Shown here piece by piece: positions 1 through 7,729 of a stretch of 22,676 nucleotides of DNA; position 1 is the first letter of the stretch; every line of letters begins with the position of its first letter. The notes beneath the pieces were generated by a model. The model made no database searches. It saw only the letters and a list, made by a program, of their open reading frames with translations, and was not told the origin of the DNA. The position numbers were made by a program, and so were the translations under genes. The DNA lies in NCBI GenBank assembly GCA_964528645.1, contig CAZGSR010000040.1, positions 1 to 22,676 on the forward strand. The letters run 5' to 3'. The stretch comes from UBA5734 sp964528645 (lineage in GTDB: Bacteria; Bacillota; Clostridia; Saccharofermentanales; UBA5734).

Positions 1-62
1 GCTTGCTCGGTTTACGGGGCTTTTTGTTCTGCTAAACTGTAAAAGTCAGGTTATACCAGATC

Positions 63-129
63 CACTGGGGCCCGGCCTAATGAACTTTTCATGTCAGATC
101 GCCGTGATCCGAGTGGCCGGGCTCGAGTG
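63..129. repeat. Imperfect inverted repeat near the left edge
   Basis: Arms at 63-77 (CACTGGGGCCCGGCC) and 115-129 (GGCCGGGCTCGAGTG) pair at 12 of 15 positions. The repeat lies just left of the DnaA-box-like cluster. I see no coding region in 1-140. The T-rich stretch around 21-27 could be the tail of a terminator from outside the window, but its stem is not visible. Confidence 0.35.
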
Positions 130-151
130 AATTATTCCTGCTTTGTGGAGA

Positions 152-428
152 TGTGGAAAAAGGCCGCCTCATAATTGTGGATAAAGTGGATAACTTTGTG
201 TATAACTCACACGCCCGTTTCACGCGTCATATTCTTGTAAAGAGATTGCAACACAAGCGTTTCACGGATTTTACACGGATCTGATCAAACTTGGCTGGTT
301 TTACAGTTATTTTACAAAAGAGCTGAAAACAGCACCATTCACCGCCTGTCATCCTTTCATCTTTTGTGCATTATGTCACAGACCGAACAATCATTCGCCA
401 GGAAAGCTCTGTGGATAACTGTGGAAAA
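152..428. other. DnaA-box-like cluster, origin-like region
   Basis: Two exact copies of TGTGGATAA, the complement of the DnaA box TTATCCACA, occur at 176-184 and 410-418. Near-matches lie at 152-160 (TGTGGAAAA), 185-193 (AGTGGATAA), 197-205 (TGTGTATAA) and 420-428 (TGTGGAAAA), all in the same orientation. A further box in the opposite orientation (TTTTCCACA) lies at 599-607. Between the two groups is an AT-richer stretch with three copies of TTTTACA (269-275, 299-305, 310-316). This is the usual look of a Firmicutes oriC next to dnaA, but no dnaA, dnaN or rpmH gene is in the window. The rRNA and wal genes to the right run toward this site, which is the wrong direction for an origin here. It may be a true origin, a relic, or a DnaA-regulated locus. 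Confidence 0.55.
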
Positions 429-527
429 GTACCTGCGCATGGCGCGAGCACGTGCGGGGGCGGGGGTGCGTGGCGGGTTCATCCAAAACCGGCAATTGCC
501 GGAATCTGCACCGGGGGTCGCGCGAAG

Positions 528-925
528 GGTGGCCCCGCGGGCGGAATATTCGCGATCTGGGGCCAGGGGTGGCCGTAGGTCTGGCACTTTGGATGGAATT
601 TTCCACAATTGGGGTCGGTGCACCAAAACGGCAACAACTCCGGGAGGTCCGAAGACGCCTGCGGCAGTAGCCTTCTCCAGATCAAGCCAAGATCTTCCAC
701 TTATGTGCTCCGACATAGGAAAGGAAAGTTCCGCCGCTAGGTCGGAGCACTACTTCGGAACATTTTCGACGAGGCGTCAACCGCCTGCGGCTGTAGGCTT
801 AACAAGGGCATTACAGATCTTCCCCAGAAGTGGACCGACCCCAAATCCGGAACATTCCGCCCACGGTGCCAGACTTGGCCGTACCTCTGGCCCCAATTCG
901 TGAATGTTCCGCCCACAGTGCCATC
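528..925. repeat. Large imperfect palindrome with 97-bp arms and nested repeats
   Basis: Bases 528-624 and 829-925 are inverted copies of each other, equal in length and about three quarters identical by eye. Shared blocks include GACCCCAA, GTGCCAGAC, CTGGCCCCA and TTCCGCCC. The centre of symmetry, near 727, is marked by a perfect 10-bp inverted repeat (GTGCTCCGAC at 705-714, GTCGGAGCAC at 741-750). Between the arms a degenerate direct repeat recurs about 125 bp apart (CGCCTGCGGC at 656 and 782, GATCTTCC at 691 and 816). No transposase is nearby. This looks like a composite of non-coding palindromic repeats. The open frames across it are repeat-driven and I do not call them genes. Confidence 0.7.
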
Positions 926-946
926 CCTCGCGCCGAGTCTGGCACC
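865..946. repeat. Inverted repeat overlapping the right arm of the large palindrome
   Basis: GGTGCCAGACTTGG at 865-878 and CCGAGTCTGGCACC at 933-946 are complementary at 13 of 14 positions. The core GTGCCAGACTTGG resembles the arm GTGCCGAATTTGGGAC found inside the RlmH-like gene at 8609, so both may belong to one interspersed repeat family. From 947 to 1089 I see only a small hairpin (GCCTCAGAATGAGGC, 977-991) and no gene. Confidence 0.5.
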
Positions 947-1133
947 CTTGACACTCCGTTCCACCGAATGTGTCACGCCTCAGAATGAGGCTGACTCCAA
1001 ATCTGCTACCATCACCAGCGGTTCGGGGATGGTCTTCATTGTTGGTAGTAAGGCTGCATTAATTTGCTACTTTTCACGGTATTAGATCAAGAGTCCGATA
1101 AAGAGTCGATAAAGAGCCCCCCTCGCCCCCCTA

Positions 1134-1162
1134 TTGACAAATGCCAGAAACGCGTCTAGGAT
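1134..1162 (+). promoter_or_regulatory. trp operon promoter, sigma-A type
   Basis: A perfect -35 box TTGACA (1134-1139) is followed after 17 bp by TAGGAT (1157-1162), which matches four of six bases of the -10 consensus. Transcription would begin near 1169, giving a leader of about 330 nt that contains the whole T-box element. Directly upstream are two tandem copies of an AGAGTC-GATAA sequence (1090-1101 and 1102-1112) and C-runs; these could be an operator, but nothing confirms it. Confidence 0.75.
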
Positions 1163-1169
1163 TGTTTTT

Positions 1170-1460
1170 AACTAAATCAGCCATAAACCTATGACTGAAG
1201 CGAGTACATCCGGATGGGTCATCCCAGAGAGTTGCCGATGGTGAGAGTGCAGCATGAGACGCCGGGTCGAATGGATTCAGGAGGGCAGCCCGAAAGTTTA
1301 CGAGTAGGCGCTGACGGGGACTCGGCCCGTTATCCGGCGAGTGCGCATGATGGTGCGTGAGCAGAGGGGGTCTTTCTATTTGATGAAAGGCCAATCCGGG
1401 TGGTACCGCAGGAGTGGAAGCTCTTGTCCCAGAGAGGACAAGGGTTTTTTTGTTTTTTCC
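1170..1460 (+). promoter_or_regulatory. T-box riboswitch (tRNA-Trp) controlling the trp operon
   Basis: The hallmark T-box sequence AATCCGGGTGGTACCGC lies at 1393-1409 and forms the antiterminator. Upstream is a Stem-I-like region with an AG-rich loop (CAGAGAG near 1228) and a probable specifier loop GAATGGATTC (1269-1278) holding a UGG tryptophan codon at 1272-1274. A hairpin (GTGCGCATGATGGTGCGT) precedes the T-box. In this family, uncharged tRNA pairs its anticodon with the specifier and its CCA end with the TGGN bulge, stabilising the antiterminator and permitting transcription. The leader should therefore sense low charged tRNA-Trp. The variable bulge base is T (1404), which would pair with a discriminator A, or wobble with the G usual for tRNA-Trp. 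Confidence 0.9.
1421..1458 (+). terminator. T-box leader terminator
   Basis: A 9-bp stem (1421-1429 with 1436-1444, core CTTGTCC/GGACAAG) with a 6-nt loop is followed by a long T-rich tract. It should form by default when tRNA-Trp is charged and be prevented by the T-box antiterminator. Confidence 0.85.
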
Positions 1461-1501
1461 GACCCAGAGGGCGGCAAAAGCACCACACAAGGAGGTCCAA
1501 C

Positions 1502-2536
1502 ATGAGCCAGTTGAATCAAGTGATCCGGAAAATCAGCGAAGGTAAACATCTGAGTGAGGCTGAGGCCTTTGCAGCAGTCAATGAAATCATGAGCGGCGAA
1601 GCGCAACCGGTCGAAATTGCGGCCTTTTTAACCGGCCTGCGTGTCAAGGGTGAAACGGTTCCGGAAATCACCGGGGCCGCCCGTTCGATGCGCGATTTCG
1701 CAATCCGCATCCACCCGGCCGTTGACTTCCTGGTCGATCCGGTTGGCACCGGCGGCGATCAGACCGGCACCATCAACATCAGCTCCGCGGCGGCCCTCGT
1801 TGCTGCAGCGGCCGGAGCCAAGGTCGCCAAGCACGGCAATCGCTCCGTTTCCAGTAAATCCGGCAGCGCCGACTTTTATGAAAAGCTCGGGCTCGACATC
1901 ACCTTGAGCCCAGCTGAGGTCCAGGCTTGCATCGAAACGTACGGTTTCGGCTTCATGTTCGCCCCGACCTTCCATCCGGCGATGCGTTTTGCCGCCCCGG
2001 TCCGGCGCCAGCTGGGCATCCGCACGTTGTTCAATATCCTGGGCCCGCTCTCCAATCCGGCATCAGCCCAGGGCCACGTCATCGGCGTCCACGATCCGGC
2101 GATTATGCCCTTTGTCGCCGAAACGCTCAAGGCGATCGGCGTCCAGCATGCCTTGATTGTCCACGGCAGCGACCGCACGGATGAGATCACGATCAGCGGT
2201 GAAACCGCAGTCATCGAACTCAAGGACGGCCAGATCAAAGTCAGTGTCATCCGCCCGCAGGATTTCGGCCTCACCCCTTCTCCCCTCGAAACGATCAAAG
2301 GTGACAGTCCGGCTGATAACGTCCGGATTGTCGAAGCCGCTTTCCACGGCGAACGCGGTCCGGTTCGTGATGTCATCCTGATGAATGCGGCCGCTACCAT
2401 CTACGTCGGCCAGCAAGCCAGCAGCTTGCAGGAAGGCTTCGCCAAAGCCGAAGCGGCGATCGATTCCGGGGCGGTTGTGCGACTGATCGATCAGCTGCGC
2501 ACCGTGCGCCACCATGCTGAGGAGGTCGCTCTATGA
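1502..2536 (+). CDS. trpD: Anthranilate phosphoribosyltransferase TrpD
   Basis: TrpD transfers the phosphoribosyl group of PRPP to anthranilate, the second committed step of tryptophan synthesis, in the cytoplasm. The protein has 344 residues, the normal family length. It shows the PRPP-binding GTGGD motif (residues 82-86), the KHGNRSVSSKSGSAD segment (110-124) and the conserved region ending FNILGPLSNP. I start at ATG 1502 because a strong AAGGAGGT (1489-1496) precedes it by 5 nt. An in-frame start further upstream would lie inside the T-box antiterminator. It is the first gene of the operon, directly after the riboswitch. In most Firmicutes trp operons trpE(G) comes first, so the order here is permuted. 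Confidence 0.97.
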   Translation: MSQLNQVIRKISEGKHLSEAEAFAAVNEIMSGEAQPVEIAAFLTGLRVKGETVPEITGAARSMRDFAIRIHPAVDFLVDPVGTGGDQTGTINISSAAALVAAAAGAKVAKHGNRSVSSKSGSADFYEKLGLDITLSPAEVQACIETYGFGFMFAPTFHPAMRFAAPVRRQLGIRTLFNILGPLSNPASAQGHVIGVHDPAIMPFVAETLKAIGVQHALIVHGSDRTDEITISGETAVIELKDGQIKVSVIRPQDFGLTPSPLETIKGDSPADNVRIVEAAFHGERGPVRDVILMNAAATIYVGQQASSLQEGFAKAEAAIDSGAVVRLIDQLRTVRHHAEEVAL

Positions 2537-3414
2537 GCACGATCCTGACCGGCACCATCCTCGACCGCATTGTCGAGCAAAAGCGCTTCCGCCTCGAGCA
2601 GCGCCAAAGCGACCTTTCTCTGCTGGATTTGCGCCAAAAAGCGGAAGCCCTCATTCGTCTGCAATCGAGTACTGCACATGCACCGGAAGCCCTCGCCGCT
2701 ATGGCAGCCAATGCAGCACAGCCAGCCAGCTTCGCCGCTGCACTGCGCAAGCCGAAAAGCCTCGGACTGATCGCCGAGATCAAGCAGGCTTCACCTTCCA
2801 AGGGCATCATCGCACCCGATTTCCGGCCGGTTGAGCAGGCCCTCGCCTATGCCCAGGCGGAAGTCCAGGCCATCTCGGTCCTGACCGAAGAAGATTTCTT
2901 CCTCGGCTCCGATGAGCATCTGCAGGCCATCCATGCCGCTGTGCCCCAGCCGATCCTGCGCAAGGATTTCACCATAGACCCCTACCAGATCTACGAAGCC
3001 CGACTGCTCGGTGCTTCGGCAATTCTTTTGATCGTCGCGATCCTCTCTGACAGCCAGCTGCGCGAATTCATCAGCCTGGCCCAGTCGCTGGGGCTCGATG
3101 TTCTAGTCGAGGTGCATACGTTGGAAGAGCTGATGCGGGCGATCGATTGCGGCGCCCAGATCATTGGGATCAATAACCGTGATCTCAAGACCTTCCATGT
3201 CGACCTGGGCGTGACCGAGCGGTTGGCCGGAATCATCCCCAATGACCGGACTGTCGTCTCGGAAAGCGGTATCGTGACCGCACGCGACATGGCTCGCGTT
3301 TACCGCGCCGGGGCCCACGCCGTCCTGGTCGGCGAGACCCTGATGCGCGCCGGTGGCAGTCCGGAATCGGTCGCTGCCACCATCCGCCAGCTCTATTCGG
3401 AGATGCCAGGATGA
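2533..3414 (+). CDS. trpC: Indole-3-glycerol phosphate synthase TrpC
   Basis: TrpC closes the indole ring, converting carboxyphenylamino-deoxyribulose phosphate to indole-3-glycerol phosphate. The 293-residue protein is a single TIM barrel and is not fused to TrpF. Recognisable features are AEIKQASPSKG (81-91, with catalytic-type Lys84 and Lys90), the LTE motif (117-119), RKDFTIDPYQIYEARLLGA (143-161), GINNRDLKTF and VSESGI near the C-terminus. At 293 residues it is somewhat longer than the common ~255-270; the extra sequence is an Ala-rich N-terminal part around residues 45-70. Its ATG overlaps the trpD stop by 4 bp (ATGA), which suggests translational coupling. Confidence 0.96.
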   Translation: MSTILTGTILDRIVEQKRFRLEQRQSDLSLLDLRQKAEALIRLQSSTAHAPEALAAMAANAAQPASFAAALRKPKSLGLIAEIKQASPSKGIIAPDFRPVEQALAYAQAEVQAISVLTEEDFFLGSDEHLQAIHAAVPQPILRKDFTIDPYQIYEARLLGASAILLIVAILSDSQLREFISLAQSLGLDVLVEVHTLEELMRAIDCGAQIIGINNRDLKTFHVDLGVTERLAGIIPNDRTVVSESGIVTARDMARVYRAGAHAVLVGETLMRAGGSPESVAATIRQLYSEMPG

Positions 3415-4103
3415 CCCGGATCAAGTTCTGCGGCATGCGCCGGCATGAGGATATAGCCCTGGCCAATCAGTTCATGCCTGATTACATCGGCCTCATCTTT
3501 GCGCCCAGCAAACGCCAGATCACGCCGGAGCATGCCGCAGCTCTGGTCGCGCAGCTAGATCCTAAGATCCGTCCGGTCGGTGTTTTTGTCAATGAAACGG
3601 TGGACCGCATCGTCGAAATAGCCGCTCAAGCCAGACTGGCTGCGGTACAATTACATGGAGATGAGGGCCCGGCTGAATGGGCTGCCCTGCGGCAGAAACT
3701 GGCCCCCGGCACCGAAATCTGGCAAAAGCTGGCGATCCCGGTCGATCCGGAAGCGGCCGCCAGGCGGATTGAAGCTTTTGCAGCCACCCTGGACCAGACC
3801 GGTCCTGAAGCCACTCAGCCAGATGTCTACCTGCTCGACACCGAAGTCGGCGGCCAGTCCGGTGGCACCGGCCAGATCTTCCCCTGGCAGCAGCTCGTTG
3901 GTTTTGCCCGCCTCCACACCGTTGCCTGTGCCGGCGGTCTCCATCCAGGCAATGTCGCCGCTGCCATCGCCACCCTGCATCCAGCCATCGTCGATTGCTC
4001 GAGCGGCATCGAGCGCAACCTGGAAAAACAAGCCGACCTCATGGCAGCCTTTCGCGCAGCCGTCCTACAACAAGACAGTGAGGAAATGAACCATGACACG
4101 TAA
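3411..4103 (+). CDS. trpF: Phosphoribosylanthranilate isomerase TrpF
   Basis: TrpF catalyses the Amadori rearrangement of phosphoribosylanthranilate, supplying the TrpC substrate. The 230-residue protein begins with the family signature IKFCGMRRHEDI, in which Cys7 is the expected general base. It continues with DYIGLIFAPSKRQI, VQLHGDE, a LLDTEVGGQSGGTGQ loop (Asp143 the expected general acid) and ACAGGLHPGNV followed by VDCSSGIE in the phosphate-binding region. The start overlaps the trpC stop by 4 bp, and the 3' end overlaps trpB by 11 bp. Confidence 0.96.
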   Translation: MTRIKFCGMRRHEDIALANQFMPDYIGLIFAPSKRQITPEHAAALVAQLDPKIRPVGVFVNETVDRIVEIAAQARLAAVQLHGDEGPAEWAALRQKLAPGTEIWQKLAIPVDPEAAARRIEAFAATLDQTGPEATQPDVYLLDTEVGGQSGGTGQIFPWQQLVGFARLHTVACAGGLHPGNVAAAIATLHPAIVDCSSGIERNLEKQADLMAAFRAAVLQQDSEEMNHDT

Positions 4104-5325
4104 ACCTGCTCCCCATCCTGGAGATAAGCCGGGCCGTTTTGGCCCATTTGGCGGTCGATTCGCTGCTGAAACCCTGATGCCTGCCCTGCTTGAGCTGGAA
4201 AAAGCCTATACCGAGGCCATGGCAGATCCCACCTTCATAGCCGAATACAAGCGCCTGCTCGCAGATTACGCCGGCCGGCCTTCACTTTTCTACCATGCCG
4301 AGCGGTTAAGTCAGGCTCTGGGCACGCAGGTCTACCTCAAGCGCGAGGATCTCAATCACACTGGCGCGCACAAGATCAACAACGTGCTCGGCCAAGTCTT
4401 GCTCGCCCGCCGCATGGGCAAAAAGCGCTTGATCGCTGAAACCGGCGCCGGCCAGCACGGCGTCGCCACCGCGACAGCCGCCGCGCTTTTCGGTCTCGAA
4501 TGCACCGTGTTCATGGGTGCCGAAGACATGGAACGCCAGGCGCTGAACGTTTATCGCATGGAGCTGCTCGGCGCCTCGGTGCACAAGGTGACCTCCGGCA
4601 CGGCCACGCTCAAGGACGCGACGAGCGAGGCGATGCGCGAATGGACTCGCCGCGCCGACGATACTTATTATGTGATTGGCTCGGTCATGGGCCCGCATCC
4701 CTACCCAACCATCGTACGCGACTTCCAGCGCGTGATCGGCGACGAAATTCGCGCGCAGTCCCTGGCTGCCCTCGGCCGCTTGCCCACCGCCCTGATTGCC
4801 TGTGTTGGAGGTGGCAGCAATGCCATGGGTACCTTCTATCCATTTATCGACGACACTGAGGTGCGACTGATCGGTGCCGAGGCTGCCGGCGAAGGCATCG
4901 ATACACCCCGTCATGCCGCGACCATGGCCTATGGCAAACCAGGGGTTTTCCACGGTATGCATTCGCTGTTTCTGCAGGACGACAAAGGCCAGATCGCCCC
5001 TGTCTATTCGATTTCCGCCGGTCTGGATTACCCCGGAATCGGCCCTGAGCATGCTTGGCTGCAGTTGTCCGGGCGCGCAGAATATGCCGCTGTCACCGAC
5101 CGGGAAGCCGTCGATGCCTTCGCCTGGCTATCGCGGATGGAGGGCATCATCCCGGCGATCGAAAGCTCGCACGCCGTCGCTTTGCTGCGCAAAATGACCG
5201 GTGAATTCGGTCCAGACGATGTCGTTGTTGTGACGCTCTCCGGCCGTGGGGACAAAGATGTCGCCGCGATCCAGGCTTACCAGCAAGACCATGGTCTTCT
5301 GATGACGGACAACAGGGAGGAATGA
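4093..5325 (+). CDS. trpB: Tryptophan synthase beta subunit TrpB
   Basis: This PLP enzyme condenses indole with serine to make tryptophan, in an alpha2beta2 complex with TrpA. The 410-residue protein is of normal length. It shows GAHKINN with the PLP-binding Lys94, ETGAGQHG (residues 116-123) and the phosphate-binding GGGSNAMG (from 239). Typical late motifs include SAGLDYPGIGPEH. It is the classical TrpB1 type, consistent with trpA following directly. The start overlaps trpF by 11 bp, and an AGGA lies 8 nt before it. Confidence 0.97.
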   Translation: MTRKPAPHPGDKPGRFGPFGGRFAAETLMPALLELEKAYTEAMADPTFIAEYKRLLADYAGRPSLFYHAERLSQALGTQVYLKREDLNHTGAHKINNVLGQVLLARRMGKKRLIAETGAGQHGVATATAAALFGLECTVFMGAEDMERQALNVYRMELLGASVHKVTSGTATLKDATSEAMREWTRRADDTYYVIGSVMGPHPYPTIVRDFQRVIGDEIRAQSLAALGRLPTALIACVGGGSNAMGTFYPFIDDTEVRLIGAEAAGEGIDTPRHAATMAYGKPGVFHGMHSLFLQDDKGQIAPVYSISAGLDYPGIGPEHAWLQLSGRAEYAAVTDREAVDAFAWLSRMEGIIPAIESSHAVALLRKMTGEFGPDDVVVVTLSGRGDKDVAAIQAYQQDHGLLMTDNREE

Positions 5326-5327
5326 CC

Positions 5328-6161
5328 ATGGCACAGACCAATCGCATTGAAATCACCCTGGCCCAGCTGACCCAGGCCGGCCAAAAGGCCCTGATCCCGT
5401 TCATCGTCGCTGGTGACCCAGACCTTAAAACATCGATCGCCATCGCCCGCGCCCTGCTCGAAAATGGCGGTGATATCCTGGAAATAGGCATACCCTTTTC
5501 CGATCCCAGCGCCGATGGTCCGACGATCATGGCCGCTGACGCCCGTGCCCTGGCCAACGGCACCTCAATCGTCGATGCCTTCCACATGGTGCGCGAATTG
5601 CGCACAGAAACCGACAAGCCGATTTTATTCCTCTTGTACTACAACACCATCGTCCAGATGGGGCTCGATATGTTCTTTGCCACTTGCGCCGAGGTTGGCG
5701 TCGACGGTGTCATCATCCCGGACCTGCCGGTCGAAGAACAGGATGAGGCTGCCCCGATTGCCGAGGCCCATGATGTGATCATCACCCGCATGGTCTCGCC
5801 CCTGTCCGGTGAGCGCCTGCCTGACCTTGCCCGTGACGCCCGCGGCTTTCTCTATTGTGTCGCCGCCCTCGGCGTCACCGGTGAACGCAGCGAATTATCC
5901 GCCGACCTGAGCCGTTTCGAGCAGGCTCTGCGAGCTGTCAGCCCGATCCCACGCGCCCTCGGCTTTGGTATTTCCACCCCGGAACAAGTCCGCGAACTGG
6001 CCGCTGGCTGGGACGGCATCATCGTCGGCAGCGCGATCGTCCGCCGCATCGGCGAAGGATATGCCGAGGGGCTTGATACCCATCAGATGGCCCAGCGCCT
6101 CGGCGGCTACCTCGCCACCTTGCGCCAAGCCCTCGATGAAGGCACCCAGGCCGCCCGCTAA
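5328..6161 (+). CDS. trpA: Tryptophan synthase alpha subunit TrpA
   Basis: TrpA cleaves indole-3-glycerol phosphate and passes indole through the complex to TrpB. The catalytic pair is visible as Glu52 in LEIGIPFSDP and Asp63 in SADGPTI. Later motifs are YCVAALGVTGERSE and FGISTPEQVRELA followed by GIIVGSAIV. Two starts are possible. ATG 5322 overlaps the trpB stop, but GGGAGG (5315-5320) is only 1 nt away from it. ATG 5328 lies 7 nt from that site and gives 277 residues, so I prefer 5328; the difference is two residues. Confidence 0.95.
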   Translation: MAQTNRIEITLAQLTQAGQKALIPFIVAGDPDLKTSIAIARALLENGGDILEIGIPFSDPSADGPTIMAADARALANGTSIVDAFHMVRELRTETDKPILFLLYYNTIVQMGLDMFFATCAEVGVDGVIIPDLPVEEQDEAAPIAEAHDVIITRMVSPLSGERLPDLARDARGFLYCVAALGVTGERSELSADLSRFEQALRAVSPIPRALGFGISTPEQVRELAAGWDGIIVGSAIVRRIGEGYAEGLDTHQMAQRLGGYLATLRQALDEGTQAAR

Positions 6162-6223
6162 CCGGCCATCTCACTTTCAAAAATGGCCCAGTAATCCGCA
6201 AAATCCTGACCAGGAGGTCTCCC

Positions 6224-7729
6224 ATGGTTGAAAACCGCCTGCCCCTGTCGCCTGATCGCGCGTCCTTCCTCGAACTGGCCCGTGCCTACCGCATCGTGCC
6301 GGTTTCCGTGCGTATGCCGGCTGATACAGTGACCCCGATCTCGCTGTTCCAGCGTTTCGACGACCAGAAACAGTCTTTTTTGCTCGAATCGGTCGTAGGC
6401 GGCGAACGGTGGGCTCGTTTCTCGATCATGGGTCGCCGGCCGCTCCTGCGCCTTTTGAGCCGCACCAGCCAGGTCGAACTGGCCTACGGTGACCAGCCAT
6501 TGGCCGCCGTCGATGCCCATTCACCGATCGACCTGATCCGCGATCTGTTGCAAAACCACGCCCTGCCGCCCGCCCCGGCTGAAGAAGGTTTCCGCTGCGG
6601 CCTGGTCGGCCATTTCAGCTATGATTTCATCCGCTACCTCGAGCTTCTCCCCGATGAGAATGAGGACACGCTGAATTTGCCCGACTGTGAGCTGATGGCC
6701 CCGGGTGAAGTCGTGCGCTATGATCATCTGAAAAATGAAATGACCCTGATCTGCAACGTTCTGGTCTCTGACGATCCCGAGCACGACTATAGCCAGGCCT
6801 CGGCCAGCCTGTTTGGCCTGATCAGCCAGCTCTTCGGACCTCAGCCAGGCCACATGCCGGTCGCCCTGCCCCATGCCAGCCGCCGATCCATGCAGCTCGA
6901 TTTCAAATCGAATGTCAGCAAAGATGATTTCCTGAACCAAGTCCGCCGGGCGAAGGAATACATCCGCGACGGCGATATTTTCCAGGTGGTTCTTTCCCAG
7001 CGTTTTTCCGCCCCCTACAAGGCCGATCCCTTCGCCATCTACCGGGCCTTGCGCCACGTCAACCCGTCGCCGTACCTGTTTTTCGTCCGCCAGTCGGGCG
7101 CGATCCTGATCGGCGCTTCGCCGGAAATGCTCGTCCGCCTCTCCGGTAAACGGATCGAGACCTGCCCGATCGCCGGCACGCGCCCGCGCGGCCAGACCGT
7201 CGAGCAGGATGACCAGCTCGCTCTGGATCTGTTGGCTGACACCAAGGAACTCGCTGAGCATGCCATGCTCGTTGACCTGGCCCGCAACGATGTCGGCCGG
7301 ATCAGCCGCTTCGGCACCGTCGCCGTGCGCGATTTCTGCCATGTCGAGCGCTTCTCCCATGTCATGCATCTGGTCACGGTTGTCGAAGGGGAACTGCGGG
7401 AAGACCGTTCAGCGATTGACGTCCTCTCCTCGCTGCTGCCAGCCGGCACCCTCTCCGGCGCGCCGAAAATCCGCGCCATGGAGATCATCGACGAGCTCGA
7501 GACCCTGCGCCGCGGTCCCTATGGCGGCGCGATCGGCTACCTCGGCTTCGACGGACTGCTCGACACCTGCATCACGATCCGCACAGCCGTCCTCGCCCAG
7601 GGTAAAATCCACGTCCAGGCGGGTGCCGGTATTGTCTCCGATTCTGTCCCGGAGACCGAATACCAGGAGACCGTCAACAAAGCCATGGCCCTTTTCTCGG
7701 CCATCAACCAGGCAGGTGACTACTTATGA
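6224..7729 (+). CDS. trpE: Anthranilate synthase component I TrpE
   Basis: TrpE makes anthranilate from chorismate, using ammonia delivered by TrpG. The 501-residue protein has the N-terminal regulatory domain with LLES (about residues 52-55), the motif linked to tryptophan feedback inhibition. The chorismate-binding domain shows CPIAGTRPRG, ELAEHAMLVDLARND, PAGTLSGAPKIRAMEI, GPYGGAIGY and VQAGAGIVSDSVPETEYQET. LLES together with a dedicated trpG favours TrpE over PabB. A strong CAGGAGGT (6211-6218) and a 62-bp gap from trpA suggest independent translation. Its position at the 3' end of the operon is unusual. Confidence 0.95.
   Translation: MVENRLPLSPDRASFLELARAYRIVPVSVRMPADTVTPISLFQRFDDQKQSFLLESVVGGERWARFSIMGRRPLLRLLSRTSQVELAYGDQPLAAVDAHSPIDLIRDLLQNHALPPAPAEEGFRCGLVGHFSYDFIRYLELLPDENEDTLNLPDCELMAPGEVVRYDHLKNEMTLICNVLVSDDPEHDYSQASASLFGLISQLFGPQPGHMPVALPHASRRSMQLDFKSNVSKDDFLNQVRRAKEYIRDGDIFQVVLSQRFSAPYKADPFAIYRALRHVNPSPYLFFVRQSGAILIGASPEMLVRLSGKRIETCPIAGTRPRGQTVEQDDQLALDLLADTKELAEHAMLVDLARNDVGRISRFGTVAVRDFCHVERFSHVMHLVTVVEGELREDRSAIDVLSSLLPAGTLSGAPKIRAMEIIDELETLRRGPYGGAIGYLGFDGLLDTCITIRTAVLAQGKIHVQAGAGIVSDSVPETEYQETVNKAMALFSAINQAGDYL

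Noticed and set aside
357..976. Several open frames of 60-179 codons on both strands across the repeat region
   Set aside because: They have no ribosome-binding sites or recognisable motifs, and are Arg/Gly/Pro-rich as expected from GC-rich repeats read by chance. The DNA is explained by inverted and direct repeats.
6521..7369. 282-codon open frame on the minus strand inside trpE
   Set aside because: It lies opposite a clear trpE with full motif content and has no motif of its own; it is a shadow of the GC-biased coding strand.
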